A stretch of 64,000 nucleotides of DNA from Streptomyces sp. SID13726 (GCF_010548375.1 NZ_JAAGLY010000001.1:868001-932000); one strand, 5' to 3'; counted from the stretch's first letter, positions 40,248 to 49,583 are shown. Numbers and translations are program-made. Notes: generated by a model from the letters alone, not told the origin.

Positions 40248-41515
40248 TCACGACGATGTACGTGACCAGGACCGCCGCCGGTGCCCTCGCCGCGTTGCTG
40301 CTGCTGGCCGGATGCAGCTCCAAGGCCAAGGACTCCGACGGGAACGGCGACAAGGCGGCCGCGGGCGGGGTGAAGACCGGCGAGGGCGTCTCCGGCAGGA
40401 CGATCACCCTCGGCGCGCTCACCGACATGACCGGCGTCTACGCGACCCTCGGCAAGAGCGTCACCCAGGCCCAGCAGCTGTACGTGAAGCAGCTGAACGC
40501 CGCCGGAGGCGTCTGCGGCTACCAGGTGGCCCTCTCGGTCCGCGACCACGGCTACGACCCGCAGAAGGCCGTCTCCGGCTACACCGAGCTGGAACCGAAG
40601 GTGCTGGGCTTCGCGCAGTTCATCGGCTCACCCTTCGTCGCCGCGGTCAAACAGCGCGTCGACGGCCAGGACAAGGGCCTGGTGCTGCCGCAGGCGTGGT
40701 CGTCGGCGCTGCTGGGCAGCCCGTACATCCGGGTCATCGGATCGACGTACGACATCGAGACGATCAACGCGGTCGACTTCCTGATCAAGGAGAAGGGGAT
40801 CAGGAAGGGCGACAGGATCGGCCATGTCTACTTCGAGGGCGACTACGGCGAGAGCGCCCTGGTCGGCTCGAAGCACATCGCGAAGGAGGCCGGGCTGACC
40901 GTCGTCGAGCAGAAGATCAAGCCCACCGACAACGACATGACCGCCCAGGTCGCCGCCCTCAAGCAGGCCGGCGTCAAGGCGATCGTGATCAGCGCGGGCC
41001 CGCGCCAGGCGGCCTCGCTGGTCGGGGACGCGGCGGCGGGCGGCTTCGCGGTGCCGATCATCGGCAACAACTCGGCCTTCGCCCCGCAGCTCCTCGCCAC
41101 CCAGGCGGGCCCGGCCCTGATGAAGAACTACTACGTGGCCTCGCCCTCGCTGCCCATCGGCGCGGACACCCCGGAGGCGAAGAAGCTCGTCGCCGACTAT
41201 CAGGCGGCCTACCCGAAGGACGCCCTGGACAACGGCATCGTCGCCGGCTGGACCGCCGCGTCGGCCTTCGGCGAGGCCCTGAAGAAGGCCTGCGCGAACA
41301 AGGACCTCACCAGGGAGGGCGTCGACAAGGCCCTCCTGTCGATCGACTCCTACGACATCGGCTTCGGCGTGGCCCAGGACTTCACCGACCCGAAGGCCCC
41401 CTCCTCCCGGCAGAGCGTGATCCTCCAGCCGGACAAGAGCGTGACGGGCGGCATGAAGGTCGTACGGGAGGCAGGGGCGTCGGAGGCGGCGGAGGCGTAC
41501 ACACCGGGGGCCTGA
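40244..41515 (+). CDS. ABC transporter substrate-binding lipoprotein (LivK type)
   Basis: 423 aa. A lipoprotein signal has the lipobox LLLAGC, with Cys24 the lipid anchor. A periplasmic-binding type I domain (ITLGALTDMTGVYATLGKSV) binds the substrate. Being the last gene of livF-G-H-M-K, it fixes transporter specificity, which is not readable here. The DSDGNGDKAAAGG linker after the anchor is disordered. The operon ends in a strong terminator. Confidence 0.92.
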   Translation: MITTMYVTRTAAGALAALLLLAGCSSKAKDSDGNGDKAAAGGVKTGEGVSGRTITLGALTDMTGVYATLGKSVTQAQQLYVKQLNAAGGVCGYQVALSVRDHGYDPQKAVSGYTELEPKVLGFAQFIGSPFVAAVKQRVDGQDKGLVLPQAWSSALLGSPYIRVIGSTYDIETINAVDFLIKEKGIRKGDRIGHVYFEGDYGESALVGSKHIAKEAGLTVVEQKIKPTDNDMTAQVAALKQAGVKAIVISAGPRQAASLVGDAAAGGFAVPIIGNNSAFAPQLLATQAGPALMKNYYVASPSLPIGADTPEAKKLVADYQAAYPKDALDNGIVAGWTAASAFGEALKKACANKDLTREGVDKALLSIDSYDIGFGVAQDFTDPKAPSSRQSVILQPDKSVTGGMKVVREAGASEAAEAYTPGA

Positions 41516-41523
41516 GCACGGCC

Positions 41524-41557
41524 GAGGGGCCCGAACCGGAATCGGTTCGGGCCCCTC
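41524..41557. terminator. Bidirectional intrinsic terminator
   Basis: Perfect 15-bp stem (41524-41538 with 41543-41557) with a GAAT loop. It lies between the convergent livK-like and pssA genes and could stop transcripts from both sides. Confidence 0.92.
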
Positions 41558-41577
41558 GCCCATGTCAGGAACATCCG

Positions 41578-42432
41578 CTACGGAAGCTGTGCCGCCCGTG
41601 CCTCGCGACGGTTGTCGCGGAAGTTGTTCACCCGGCGGGCCGTGGCGAACAGGGGGATCACCGCGCCCATGACCAGCTGGAGCGCGCAGCCCGTCTGGAG
41701 CAGCAGCTGGCCGCCGGGGGCACCGAAGGCCCAGGCCGCGAGCAGGCCCATCCCCAGGACGATCCAGGAGAGCATGCCGACCGCGAGGCGGCCCCGCGGC
41801 TTCGGGTACTCGACCCGGCTCACCATCAGCCACGCGGTGCCCAGGATCGCCAGGAGGGTCGCCACGAAGGGCAGCTCCAGGAGCACGATGGAGACCACGG
41901 TGAGTGCGCCGAACGGTGACGGCATGCCCTGGAAGGTGCCGTCCTTCACCGTCACACAGGAGAACCGCGCGAGTCTCAGCACCACCGCCAGCAGGACCAC
42001 CACCGCTCCGACCGCGGCCACCTTCTGCGAAGCGTCGTCCGCCACCATGCCGTAGACGAGGACGAAGTACGCCGGCGCGAGGCCGAAGCTGATCAGGTCC
42101 GAGAGGTTGTCCAGCTCGGCGCCCATCGGCGAGGAGCGGAGCTTGCGTGCCACCAGGCCGTCGAACAGGTCGAAGACCGCCGCGCACAGCATCAGGATGA
42201 CGGCGGTGGCCGCGCTGTTGCGCGCCATGCCGGATTCCTGGCTGTCGGTGAGGTGCGGGATCAGGATGCCGGTGGTGGTGAAGTACACCGCCATGAAGCC
42301 GCACGTGGCGTTGCCGAGGGTCAGGGTGTCCGCTATTGAGAGGCGGAGAGAAAGAGGCATCTCCTCCTCGTCGTCGGCCTCTTCGGCCTCGGGCACCCAA
42401 CCCGCCTGGGTCTCAGGATCAATCACGGTCAA
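41578..42432 (-). CDS. pssA: CDP-diacylglycerol--serine O-phosphatidyltransferase
   Basis: 284 aa membrane enzyme making phosphatidylserine. The CDP-alcohol phosphotransferase motif is in FDLFDGLVARKL...MGAELDNLSDLISFG (DGxxAR...G...D...D). Several membrane segments follow, with a hydrophilic acidic N-terminus. The start is TTG 42432 or GTG 42426, overlapping the end of psd, so the two genes are translationally coupled. The product is decarboxylated by Psd to phosphatidylethanolamine. Confidence 0.93.
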   Translation of the reverse strand: MTVIDPETQAGWVPEAEEADDEEEMPLSLRLSIADTLTLGNATCGFMAVYFTTTGILIPHLTDSQESGMARNSAATAVILMLCAAVFDLFDGLVARKLRSSPMGAELDNLSDLISFGLAPAYFVLVYGMVADDASQKVAAVGAVVVLLAVVLRLARFSCVTVKDGTFQGMPSPFGALTVVSIVLLELPFVATLLAILGTAWLMVSRVEYPKPRGRLAVGMLSWIVLGMGLLAAWAFGAPGGQLLLQTGCALQLVMGAVIPLFATARRVNNFRDNRREARAAQLP

Positions 42433-43075
42433 TGCGAGTCACCCCAGCCACCGTCTTCTGGCCGACCTCGACCGCGACCTCCACGCCTTCCGGCAGGTAG
42501 ATGTCGACGCGCGAGCCGAAGCGGATCAGACCGATGCGGTCACCCTGCTCGACCTTCGTGCCCTGCGGGATGTAGGGGACGATACGGCGGGCCACCGCGC
42601 CGGCGATCTGGATCATCTCGATGTCACCGAGTTCGGTGTCGAAGTGCCAGACGACGCGCTCGTTGTTCTCGCTCTCCTTGTTGAAAGCCGGAACGAACCC
42701 GCCGGGGATGTGCTCGACCGACGCCACCGTGCCGGAGAGCGGCGCGCGGTTGACGTGGACGTTGAGCGGGCTCATGAAGATCGCGACGCGGGTGCGACCG
42801 TCCTTCCACGGCATGATGCTCTGCACCACACCGTCGGCCGGGGAGATGACCCGGCCCTGGGCGATCTCACGCTCGGGGTCGCGGAAGAACCACAGCATGC
42901 CCGCCGCCAGCGCGGTGGTGGGCACGGCGACGGCCTTCGCGACGCCGGAGCGGCGTGCGCGCAGCAGGCTGACGGCTGCGGTGGCGACGGTCGGAAGGAG
43001 CCACGGCGATGCTCCGCGCGCGAGGCGTACGCCTGCCAGGCTGTCGCGAGGTGCAGAGGTTTGGCTGTGGGGCAT
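42419..43075 (-). CDS. psd: Phosphatidylserine decarboxylase, short type
   Basis: 218 aa from ATG 43075. A pyruvoyl-dependent enzyme whose self-cleavage occurs before Ser188 in LIRFGSRVDIYLP, giving a large beta and a small alpha chain. The core carries DGVVQSIMPW and MSPLNVHVNRAPLSG. An N-terminal hydrophobic segment (KAVAVPTTALAAGMLWFF) anchors it. It overlaps pssA at its 3' end. A hairpin separates it from the acyl-CoA dehydrogenase gene, implying its own promoter in the 170-nt gap. Confidence 0.95.
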   Translation of the reverse strand: MPHSQTSAPRDSLAGVRLARGASPWLLPTVATAAVSLLRARRSGVAKAVAVPTTALAAGMLWFFRDPEREIAQGRVISPADGVVQSIMPWKDGRTRVAIFMSPLNVHVNRAPLSGTVASVEHIPGGFVPAFNKESENNERVVWHFDTELGDIEMIQIAGAVARRIVPYIPQGTKVEQGDRIGLIRFGSRVDIYLPEGVEVAVEVGQKTVAGVTRIDRD

Positions 43076-43198
43076 GGATGACCTTCGTAGCGGATGATGC
43101 CGCGCACTAGACGGGGGACGGCGGCTTTCCGGGATCGTACCGGTCGCGGGCCACAACTGGGTAAGCCAGGAAGCCGAGTCGGTGGCTGAAGCGTGTTG

Positions 43199-43235
43199 AC
43201 GGGGTGTGATCTTCTTCTCCAAGAAAACACCCCGT
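43199..43235 (-). terminator. Nested hairpin after the ethylmalonyl-CoA gene group
   Basis: ACGGGGTGT (43199-43207) pairs with ACACCCCGT (43227-43235). Inside the loop TTCTT and AAGAA (43212-43216 and 43221-43225) form a second dyad. It starts 11 nt beyond the acyl-CoA dehydrogenase stop and precedes psd, so it probably terminates the upstream group. The inner dyad might alternatively be an operator for psd. Confidence 0.7.
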
Positions 43236-43245
43236 ATTCGGACAT

Positions 43246-44460
43246 CTAGCCCTGGAACCGATACTCTTCGAGCAGCCTGCGACCGATGATCATTTTCTGG
43301 ATCTCGGCGGTACCTTCACCGATCAGCAGCATCGGAGCCTCCCGGTAGAGACGCTCGATCTCGTACTCCTTGGAGAAGCCGTAGCCGCCGTGGATCCGGA
43401 AGGCGTCCTCCACGACCTCCTTGCAGTATTCGGAGGCGAGGTACTTCGCCATCCCTGCCTCAAGGTCGTTTCGCTCCCCGGAGTCCTTTTTGCGTGCCGC
43501 GTTGACCATCATCGCATGCGCGGCCTCGACCTTGGTAGCCATCTCGGCCAGCTTGAACTGAATCGCCTGGTGCTGAGCGATCGGCTTGCCGAAAGTGTGA
43601 CGCTGCTGGGCGTACTGGACACCGAGTTCGAAGGCACGCTGAGCGACACCGCAACCACGCGCCGCCACATTGACGCGGCCCACCTCGACGCCGTCCATCA
43701 TTTGGTAAAAACCTCGGCCGGTGGCCCCGCCGAGCACGCGATCGGCCGGAAGTCGCAGGCCATCCATGATCAGTTCGGTGGTGTCGACGCCCTTGTAGCC
43801 CATCTTGTCGATCTTCCCGGGGATGGTGAGACCGGGGCGGACCTCTCCGAAACCGGGCTCCTTCTCGATCAGGAAGGTCGTCATCGACTTGTGCGGCTTG
43901 GCGGCCGCTTCCTCGGGAGAGTGTCCTTCGTCACTTCGGACGAGTACGGCGACCAGAGTTGACGTTCCGCCGTTCGTCAGCCACATCTTCTGGCCGTTGA
44001 GGACGTACTCGTCGCCGTCCCTGACCGCCTTGGAGGTGATGGCGGACACGTCGGAGCCCAGACCCGGCTCGGACATCGAGAAGGCGCCCCGGACATCGCC
44101 GGCCGCCATGCGCGGCAGGAAGTGCTCCCTCTGCTCCTGGGTGCCGTGCTGCTTGAGCATGTACGCCACGATGAAGTGGGTGTTGATGATGCCGGACACC
44201 GACATCCACCCGCGGGCGATCTCCTCCACGCACAGCGCGTACGTCAGGAGGGACTCGCCCAGACCGCCGTACTCCTCGGGGATCATCAGGCCGAACAGGC
44301 CCAACTCCTTGAGCCCGTCGACGATCTGCTGCGGGTACTCGTCGCGGTGCTCCAGCTCCGTCGCGACCGGGATGATCTCCTTGTCCACGAAGTCCCGGAC
44401 GGTGGACAGGATCTCCTGCTGGACGTCCGTGAGGCCGTGGGTCTGGGCGAGGCGTGCCAT
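43246..44460 (-). CDS. Acyl-CoA dehydrogenase, probable methylsuccinyl-CoA dehydrogenase
   Basis: 404 aa. All acyl-CoA dehydrogenase domains are present: GLFGLMIPEEYGG, FSMSEPGLGSDVSAITSKAV, WLTNGGTST, and the C-terminal GGYGFSKEYEIERLYREAP followed by LLIGEGTAEIQ with the catalytic Glu. Position after mch, the CoA-ester lyase, meaA and ccr argues for oxidation of methylsuccinyl-CoA to mesaconyl-CoA. It is shorter than the about 550 aa proteobacterial Mcd. The first third of the gene has Streptomyces codons, while the rest (below about 43985) has many A/T-ending codons such as AAA, CAT, GGT, ACT and CGT. The ATG at 44460 begins MARLAQTHGLTDVQQ. Confidence 0.85.
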   Translation of the reverse strand: MARLAQTHGLTDVQQEILSTVRDFVDKEIIPVATELEHRDEYPQQIVDGLKELGLFGLMIPEEYGGLGESLLTYALCVEEIARGWMSVSGIINTHFIVAYMLKQHGTQEQREHFLPRMAAGDVRGAFSMSEPGLGSDVSAITSKAVRDGDEYVLNGQKMWLTNGGTSTLVAVLVRSDEGHSPEEAAAKPHKSMTTFLIEKEPGFGEVRPGLTIPGKIDKMGYKGVDTTELIMDGLRLPADRVLGGATGRGFYQMMDGVEVGRVNVAARGCGVAQRAFELGVQYAQQRHTFGKPIAQHQAIQFKLAEMATKVEAAHAMMVNAARKKDSGERNDLEAGMAKYLASEYCKEVVEDAFRIHGGYGFSKEYEIERLYREAPMLLIGEGTAEIQKMIIGRRLLEEYRFQG

Positions 44461-44465
44461 GGGGG

Positions 44466-44972
44466 TCAGCCCTCCTGAAGTTCCGGGCGGCCGGGCTGCT
44501 CGCCGCCGCGCTCCTTGATGTAGGTCTCGGTGGGCACCATGACCTTGCGGCGGAACACGCAGACCAGCGTGCCGTCCTGCTTGTAGCCCTTGGTCTCGAC
44601 GTACACGATCCCGCGGTCGTTCTTCGACTTGGAGGGCCACTTGTCGAGCACGGTCGTCTGGCCGTAGATCGTGTCGCCGTGGAAGGTCGGCGCCACGTGC
44701 TTCAGCGACTCGATCTCCAGGTTGGCGATCGCCTTGCCGGAGACGTCCGGTACCGACATGCCGAGCAGCAGCGAGTAGATGTAGTTCCCGACCACGACGT
44801 TCTTGCCGAAGTCGGTCGTCTTCTCGGCGTAGTTGACGTCCATGTGGAGCGGGTGGTGGTTCATGGTGAGGAGGCAGAAGAGGTGGTCGTCGTACTCCGT
44901 GACCGTCTTCCCGGGCCAGTGCTTGTAGACCGCCCCGACCTCGAACTCCTCGTAGGTGCGCCCGAACTGCAT
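44466..44972 (-). CDS. MaoC-type dehydratase, probable mesaconyl-CoA hydratase
   Basis: 168 aa hot-dog fold. The MaoC motif is seen in CLLTMNHHPLHMDVNYA (hydratase His/Asp region) with LLLGMSVPDVSGKAI following. ATG 44972 has GGAGG at ideal spacing, inside the end of the CoA-lyase gene. It should hydrate mesaconyl-CoA to beta-methylmalyl-CoA. The acyl-CoA dehydrogenase starts 5 nt beyond its stop. Confidence 0.88.
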   Translation of the reverse strand: MQFGRTYEEFEVGAVYKHWPGKTVTEYDDHLFCLLTMNHHPLHMDVNYAEKTTDFGKNVVVGNYIYSLLLGMSVPDVSGKAIANLEIESLKHVAPTFHGDTIYGQTTVLDKWPSKSKNDRGIVYVETKGYKQDGTLVCVFRRKVMVPTETYIKERGGEQPGRPELQEG

Positions 44973-44974
44973 GC

Positions 44975-45934
44975 TCACGCCTCCGGGATCTCGAACTTGG
45001 AGGTGCGCTGCATACCGGCCGCGCGTCCCTTGCCGGAGATGACCAGCGCCATCTTGCGGCTGGCCTCGTCGATCATCTCGTCGCCGAGCATCGCCGAGCC
45101 CTTCTTGCCGCCGGCCTCGGACGTGCACCAGTCGTACGCGTCCAGGATCAGCTCGGCGTGGTCGAAGTCCTCCTGCGAGGGCGAGAAGATCTCGTTGGAC
45201 GCCTCGACCTGACCCGGGTGCAGCACCCACTTGCCGTCGAAGCCGAGCGCGGCGGCGCGCTGGGCGACCTCGCGGTAGCCGTCCACGTTGCGGATCTGGA
45301 GGTAGGGGCCGTCGATCGCCTGGAGGTCGTTCGCGCGGGCCGCCATCAGGATCTTCATCAGGATGTAGTGGTAGGCGTCCGCCGGGTAACCGGGCGGCTG
45401 CTCACCGACGACCAGCGACTTCATGTTGATCGACGCCATGAAGTCGGCCGGGCCGAAGATGATCGTCTCGACGCGCTGGGACGCGGTCGCGATCTCGTTG
45501 ACGTTGTTGAGGCCCTGCGCGTTCTCGATCTGCGCCTCGATGCCGATCTTGCCAACCTCGAAGCCCATGGTCTTCTCGATCTGGGTCAGCAGGAGGTCGA
45601 GGGCGACGACCTGCTGGGCCGTCTGCACCTTCGGCAGCATGATGCAGTCGAGGTTCTGCCCTGCCCCCTCGACGACCGTGACGACGTCGCGGTACGTCCA
45701 CTCGGTGGTCCAGTCGTTGACGCGCACGACCCTCGTCTTGCCGGTCCAGTCACCCTCGTTGAGGAACTTGACGATGGTGTGCCGCGCCTCGGGCTTGGCG
45801 AGCGGGGCGCACGCGTCCTCCAGGTCGAGGAAGACCTGGTCCGCCGGGAGGCCCTGCGCCTTCTCCAGGAAGCGGGGGTTGCTTCCCGGTACCGCGAGAC
45901 ACGAGCGGCGGGGACGCAGACGGTTGACGGTCAT
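44975..45934 (-). CDS. HpcH/HpaI (CitE-like) CoA-ester lyase, probable beta-methylmalyl-CoA lyase
   Basis: 319 aa TIM barrel of the CitE/malyl-CoA lyase type. PRRSCLAVPGSNPRFLEKA starts it, the metal-binding Glu and Asp are in DLEDACAPLAK and GIEAQIENAQGL, and FGPADFMAS is conserved. In the ethylmalonyl-CoA pathway it splits beta-methylmalyl-CoA to propionyl-CoA and glyoxylate, or condenses acetyl-CoA with glyoxylate. The ATG overlaps the meaA stop by 4 nt. Confidence 0.9.
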   Translation of the reverse strand: MTVNRLRPRRSCLAVPGSNPRFLEKAQGLPADQVFLDLEDACAPLAKPEARHTIVKFLNEGDWTGKTRVVRVNDWTTEWTYRDVVTVVEGAGQNLDCIMLPKVQTAQQVVALDLLLTQIEKTMGFEVGKIGIEAQIENAQGLNNVNEIATASQRVETIIFGPADFMASINMKSLVVGEQPPGYPADAYHYILMKILMAARANDLQAIDGPYLQIRNVDGYREVAQRAAALGFDGKWVLHPGQVEASNEIFSPSQEDFDHAELILDAYDWCTSEAGGKKGSAMLGDEMIDEASRKMALVISGKGRAAGMQRTSKFEIPEA

Positions 45935-47979
45935 GCGGGGACCTCCAGGGGGTCGAGCTTGTTCGCTGTGCGGATCTCGTCGACGATCCGCCCGATGATT
46001 CCGGTGATGTCGAAGTCCTTCGGGGTGAACACCGCGGCCACTCCGGCTGCCCGGAGCTGTTCGGCGTCACCATTCGGGATGATGCCACCGGCGATCACCG
46101 GTATATCTGTGGCACCGGCCACACGGAGCCGGTCCAGGACGTCCGGCACCAGTTGCGCGTGCGAGCCGGACAGGATGGACAGGCCGACCGCGTGCACGTC
46201 CTCCGCGAGGGCCGCGTCCACGATCTGCTCAGGGGTCAGCCGGATGCCCTGGTAGACCACCTCGAAGCCGGCGTCACGCGCGCGCACCGCGATCTGCTCG
46301 GCCCCGTTGGAGTGTCCGTCCAGGCCCGGCTTGCCGACCAGGAAGCGCAGCTTGCCCACGCCGAGGTCCTTGGCGGTCACCTCGACCTTGCGGCGGACGT
46401 CGGCCATGGCCGAGCCCTCCTCCGCGGGCACCGCGACCGGCGCCGAGGAGACGCCCGTGGGCGCCCGGAACTCGCCGAACACCTCCCGCAGCGCCCCGGC
46501 CCACTCGCCGGTCGTGGCACCCGCGCGGGCGCACTCCAGGGTGGCCTCCATGAGGTTCCCGGTGCCCTTGGCGGCCTCCTTCAGCTTCTCCAGCGCCTTG
46601 CAGGGGCGCGGGTGGTTGAAGGGCGGCTGGTAGCGGGTGTCGCGCCAGTTCTGCAGCCCGGCGATCACGCGGGCCTCGACGGCCGGGTCCACCGTCTGGA
46701 TCGCGGTGTCCAGGTCGGCCGTCAGCGGGTTCGGCTCGGTGCCCTCGAAGGCGTTGACACCGATGATCTTCTCCTGGCCGGACTCGATCCGGGCCCGCCG
46801 CTCGGCGTGCGAGGAGACCAGCTGCGACTTGAGGTAGCCGGACTCGACGGCGGCCATCGCGCCGCCCATCTCCTGGATGCGGTCGATCTCCGCGAGCGAG
46901 GCCCCGACCAGCTCGTCCACCTTCGCCTCGATGACCTTCGAGCCCTCGAAGATGTCCTCGTACTCCAGCAGATCGCTCTCGTACGCCAGCACCTGCTGGA
47001 TGCGCAGCGACCACTGCTGGTCCCAGGGCCGGGGCAGGCCCAGCGCCTCGTTCCAGGCCGGCAGCTGGACGGCACGCGCGCGTGCGTCCTTCGAGAGGGT
47101 CACGGCCAGCATCTCGAGGACGATCCGCTGGACGTTGTTCTCCGGCTGCGCCTCGGTCAGCCCGAGGGAGTTGACCTGGACGCCGTACCGGAAACGGCGC
47201 TGCTTGGGGTTCTCGATGCCGTAGCGCTCGCGGGTGACCTGGTCCCAGATGCGGCCGAAGGCGCGCATCTTGCACATCTCCTCGACGAAGCGGACGCCCG
47301 CGTTCACGAAGAAGGAGATCCGCGCGACGACATCGCCCTTGCGGTCCTCCGGGATCTGGCCGGACGCGAACACCGCGTCGAGCACGGCGATCGCGGTCGA
47401 CATCGCGTACGCGATCTCCTGGACCGGCGTGGCGCCCGCCTCCTGCAGGTGGTAGCTGCAGATGTTGATCGGGTTCCACTTGGGGATGTTGTTGACCGTG
47501 TAGCAGATCATGTCGGTCGTCAGACGGAGCGAAGGACCCGGCGGGAACACATGCGTGCCCCGCGACAGGTACTCCTTCACGATGTCGTTCTGGGTCGTCC
47601 CCTGGAGCTTGGTGATGTCGGCGCCCTGCTCCTCGGCGACGACCTGGTAGAGCGCCAGCAGCCACATGGCGGTGGCGTTGATCGTCATCGAGGTGTTCAT
47701 CTGCTCCAGGGGGATGTCCTGGAACAGCCGGCGCATGTCACCGAGGTGCGCGATCGGCACGCCGACCCGGCCCACCTCGCCGCGGGCGAGGATGTGGTCG
47801 GAGTCGTAGCCGGTCTGCGTCGGCAGGTCGAAGGCCACGGAGAGCCCTGTCTGCCCCTTGGCGAGGTTGCGCCGGTACAGCTCGTTGGACGCCTCGGCCG
47901 TGGAGTGGCCGGCGTACGTGCGCATGAGCCACGGCCGGTCCTTCTCCCTTGCCCCGTCGGCGTTCTGACGCTCAGTCAT
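45931..47979 (-). CDS. meaA: Ethylmalonyl-CoA mutase (protein MeaA)
   Basis: 682 aa. An N-terminal methylmalonyl-CoA mutase-like barrel (DRPWLMRTYAGHSTAEASNELYR, TLSKDARARAVQLPAWNEALG) is fused to a C-terminal B12-binding domain with the DxHxxG motif at GKPGLDGHSNGAEQ. The single-chain mutase converts (2R)-ethylmalonyl-CoA to methylsuccinyl-CoA. The start is ATG 47979, 17 nt after the ccr stop, so it is co-transcribed. The overlap with the next gene is 4 nt. Confidence 0.95.
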   Translation of the reverse strand: MTERQNADGAREKDRPWLMRTYAGHSTAEASNELYRRNLAKGQTGLSVAFDLPTQTGYDSDHILARGEVGRVGVPIAHLGDMRRLFQDIPLEQMNTSMTINATAMWLLALYQVVAEEQGADITKLQGTTQNDIVKEYLSRGTHVFPPGPSLRLTTDMICYTVNNIPKWNPINICSYHLQEAGATPVQEIAYAMSTAIAVLDAVFASGQIPEDRKGDVVARISFFVNAGVRFVEEMCKMRAFGRIWDQVTRERYGIENPKQRRFRYGVQVNSLGLTEAQPENNVQRIVLEMLAVTLSKDARARAVQLPAWNEALGLPRPWDQQWSLRIQQVLAYESDLLEYEDIFEGSKVIEAKVDELVGASLAEIDRIQEMGGAMAAVESGYLKSQLVSSHAERRARIESGQEKIIGVNAFEGTEPNPLTADLDTAIQTVDPAVEARVIAGLQNWRDTRYQPPFNHPRPCKALEKLKEAAKGTGNLMEATLECARAGATTGEWAGALREVFGEFRAPTGVSSAPVAVPAEEGSAMADVRRKVEVTAKDLGVGKLRFLVGKPGLDGHSNGAEQIAVRARDAGFEVVYQGIRLTPEQIVDAALAEDVHAVGLSILSGSHAQLVPDVLDRLRVAGATDIPVIAGGIIPNGDAEQLRAAGVAAVFTPKDFDITGIIGRIVDEIRTANKLDPLEVPA

Positions 47980-47996
47980 CTATGACCCCGGGTGTC

Positions 47997-49340
47997 TCAG
48001 ATGTTGCGGAAGCGGTTGATGGCGTCGAGGTGCCTGGCGCGCATCTCCTCGTCGCGCACGCCCAGGCCCTCCTCGGGGGACAGGCACAGCACGCCGACCT
48101 TGCCCTGGTGGAGGTTGCGGTGCACGTCGTAGGCCGCCTGGCCGGTCTCCTCCAGGGAGTAGACCTTCGACAGGGTCGGGTGGATCTTGCCCTTCGCGAT
48201 GAGCCGGTTGGCCTCCCAGGCCTCGCGGTAGTTGGCGAAGTGCGAGCCGATGATCCGCTTCAGCGACATCCACAGGTAGCGGTTGTCGTACTCGTGCATG
48301 TAGCCCGAGGTCGAGGCGCAGGTGGTGATGGTGCCGCCCTTGCGGGTGACGAACACGGAGGCGCCGAAGGTCTCGCGGCCCGGGTGCTCGAAGACGATGT
48401 CGATGTCCTCGCCCCCGGTGAGCTCGCGGATGCGCTTGCCGAAGCGCTTCCACTCCTTGGGGTCCTGGGTCTGCTCGTCCTTCCAGAACCTGTAGCCCTC
48501 GGCGTTGCGGTCGATGATCGCCTCGGCGCCCATCGAGCGGCAGATGTCCGCCTTCTGGTCGCTGGAGACGACACAGATCGGGTTGGCGCCACCGGCGAGC
48601 GCGAACTGCGTGGCATACGAGCCGAGTCCACCGCTCGCGCCCCAGATCAGGACGTTGTCGCCCTGCTTCATGCCGGCGCCGTTGCGGGAGACCAGCTGCC
48701 GGTAGGCGGTGGAGTTCACGAGCCCCGGGGCGGCGGCCTCCTCCCACGACAGGTGGTCGGGCTTCGGCATCAGCTGGTTCGACTTGACCAGCGCGACCTC
48801 CGCGAGGCCGCCGAAGTTGGTCTCGAAGCCCCAGATCCGCTGCTCGGGGTCGAGCATGGTGTCGTTGTGGCCGTCGCTCGACTCCATCTCGACGCTCAGG
48901 CAGTGCGCGACGACCTCGTCACCGGGCTTCCAGGCGTTGACGCCGGGGCCGGTGCGCAGGACGACGCCCGCGAGGTCGGAGCCGATGATGTGGTACGGCA
49001 GGTCGTGGCGCTTGGCCAGGTCGTTGGTGCGGCCGTAGCGCTCCAGGAACCCGAAGGTCGACAGCGGCTCGAAGATCGAGGTCCACACCGAGTTGTAGTT
49101 GACACTCGATGCCATGACGGCGACCAGGGCCTCGCCCGGGCCCAGTTCGGGCACCGGCACGTCGTCGAGGTGGATCGACTTGCGCGGGTCCTTGTCGCGG
49201 GATTCCAGGCCCGCGAACATCTCCGTCTCGTCCTTGTGCACGGTGATCGCGCGGTACGACTCGGGGAGCGGCAGGGCGGCGAAGTCGGCCGGAGTCGAGT
49301 CCGGCGACTGGATCGCTTCCAGGATGTCCTTGGTGGTCAC
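47997..49340 (-). CDS. ccr: Crotonyl-CoA carboxylase/reductase
   Basis: 447 aa from GTG 49340 with GGAGG seven bases upstream. NADPH-dependent MDR family. The segments HIIGSDLAGVVLRTGPGVNAWKPGDEVVAHC, NVLIWGASGGLGSYATQFALAGGANPICVVSS and FEHPGRETFGASVFV are characteristic of Ccr. It reductively carboxylates crotonyl-CoA to ethylmalonyl-CoA, supplying both C2 assimilation and polyketide extender units. It heads the group ccr-meaA-lyase-mch-dehydrogenase. Two palindromes lie within 275 nt upstream. Confidence 0.97.
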   Translation of the reverse strand: MTTKDILEAIQSPDSTPADFAALPLPESYRAITVHKDETEMFAGLESRDKDPRKSIHLDDVPVPELGPGEALVAVMASSVNYNSVWTSIFEPLSTFGFLERYGRTNDLAKRHDLPYHIIGSDLAGVVLRTGPGVNAWKPGDEVVAHCLSVEMESSDGHNDTMLDPEQRIWGFETNFGGLAEVALVKSNQLMPKPDHLSWEEAAAPGLVNSTAYRQLVSRNGAGMKQGDNVLIWGASGGLGSYATQFALAGGANPICVVSSDQKADICRSMGAEAIIDRNAEGYRFWKDEQTQDPKEWKRFGKRIRELTGGEDIDIVFEHPGRETFGASVFVTRKGGTITTCASTSGYMHEYDNRYLWMSLKRIIGSHFANYREAWEANRLIAKGKIHPTLSKVYSLEETGQAAYDVHRNLHQGKVGVLCLSPEEGLGVRDEEMRARHLDAINRFRNI

Positions 49341-49542
49341 GGTGTTGCCTCCGGCGATACGCGTCCTGAGGGAGGGACGCTGAGGGTTACGTCGGTGCCG
49401 TCGGTTCGGCGGTGGTGGTGCTCGGCAGCGCTTTGTGGCGCGGGAGGTTGCCTGTGACGCAGGCGTCCGGACGGCCAAGCCGGTAAGGCTTGTCGGGACA
49501 GCCGGACACCCTCAACGTAAGACACCGCGTGCCACCGTGCAA

Positions 49543-49555
49543 GGCACTGAGTGCC
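49543..49555. promoter_or_regulatory. 13-bp palindrome upstream of ccr
   Basis: GGCACT-G-AGTGCC is a perfect palindrome 203 nt before the ccr start, in the gap between ccr and the CdaR-like gene. A candidate operator. No matching copy was noticed elsewhere in the window. Confidence 0.4.
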
Positions 49556-49583
49556 AGAGATTGCTCTCAGGTGAAATCTTTAC

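Noticed and set aside
43246..44460. Horizontal acquisition of the whole acyl-CoA dehydrogenase gene
   Set aside because: The start and neighbours have native codon usage and the gene sits in a conserved pathway block; only the later two thirds look different, which fits partial recombination.
46153..47985. A 610-codon open frame on the plus strand opposite meaA
   Set aside because: The minus strand encodes the mutase with B12-binding motif; the plus frame shows no family features.
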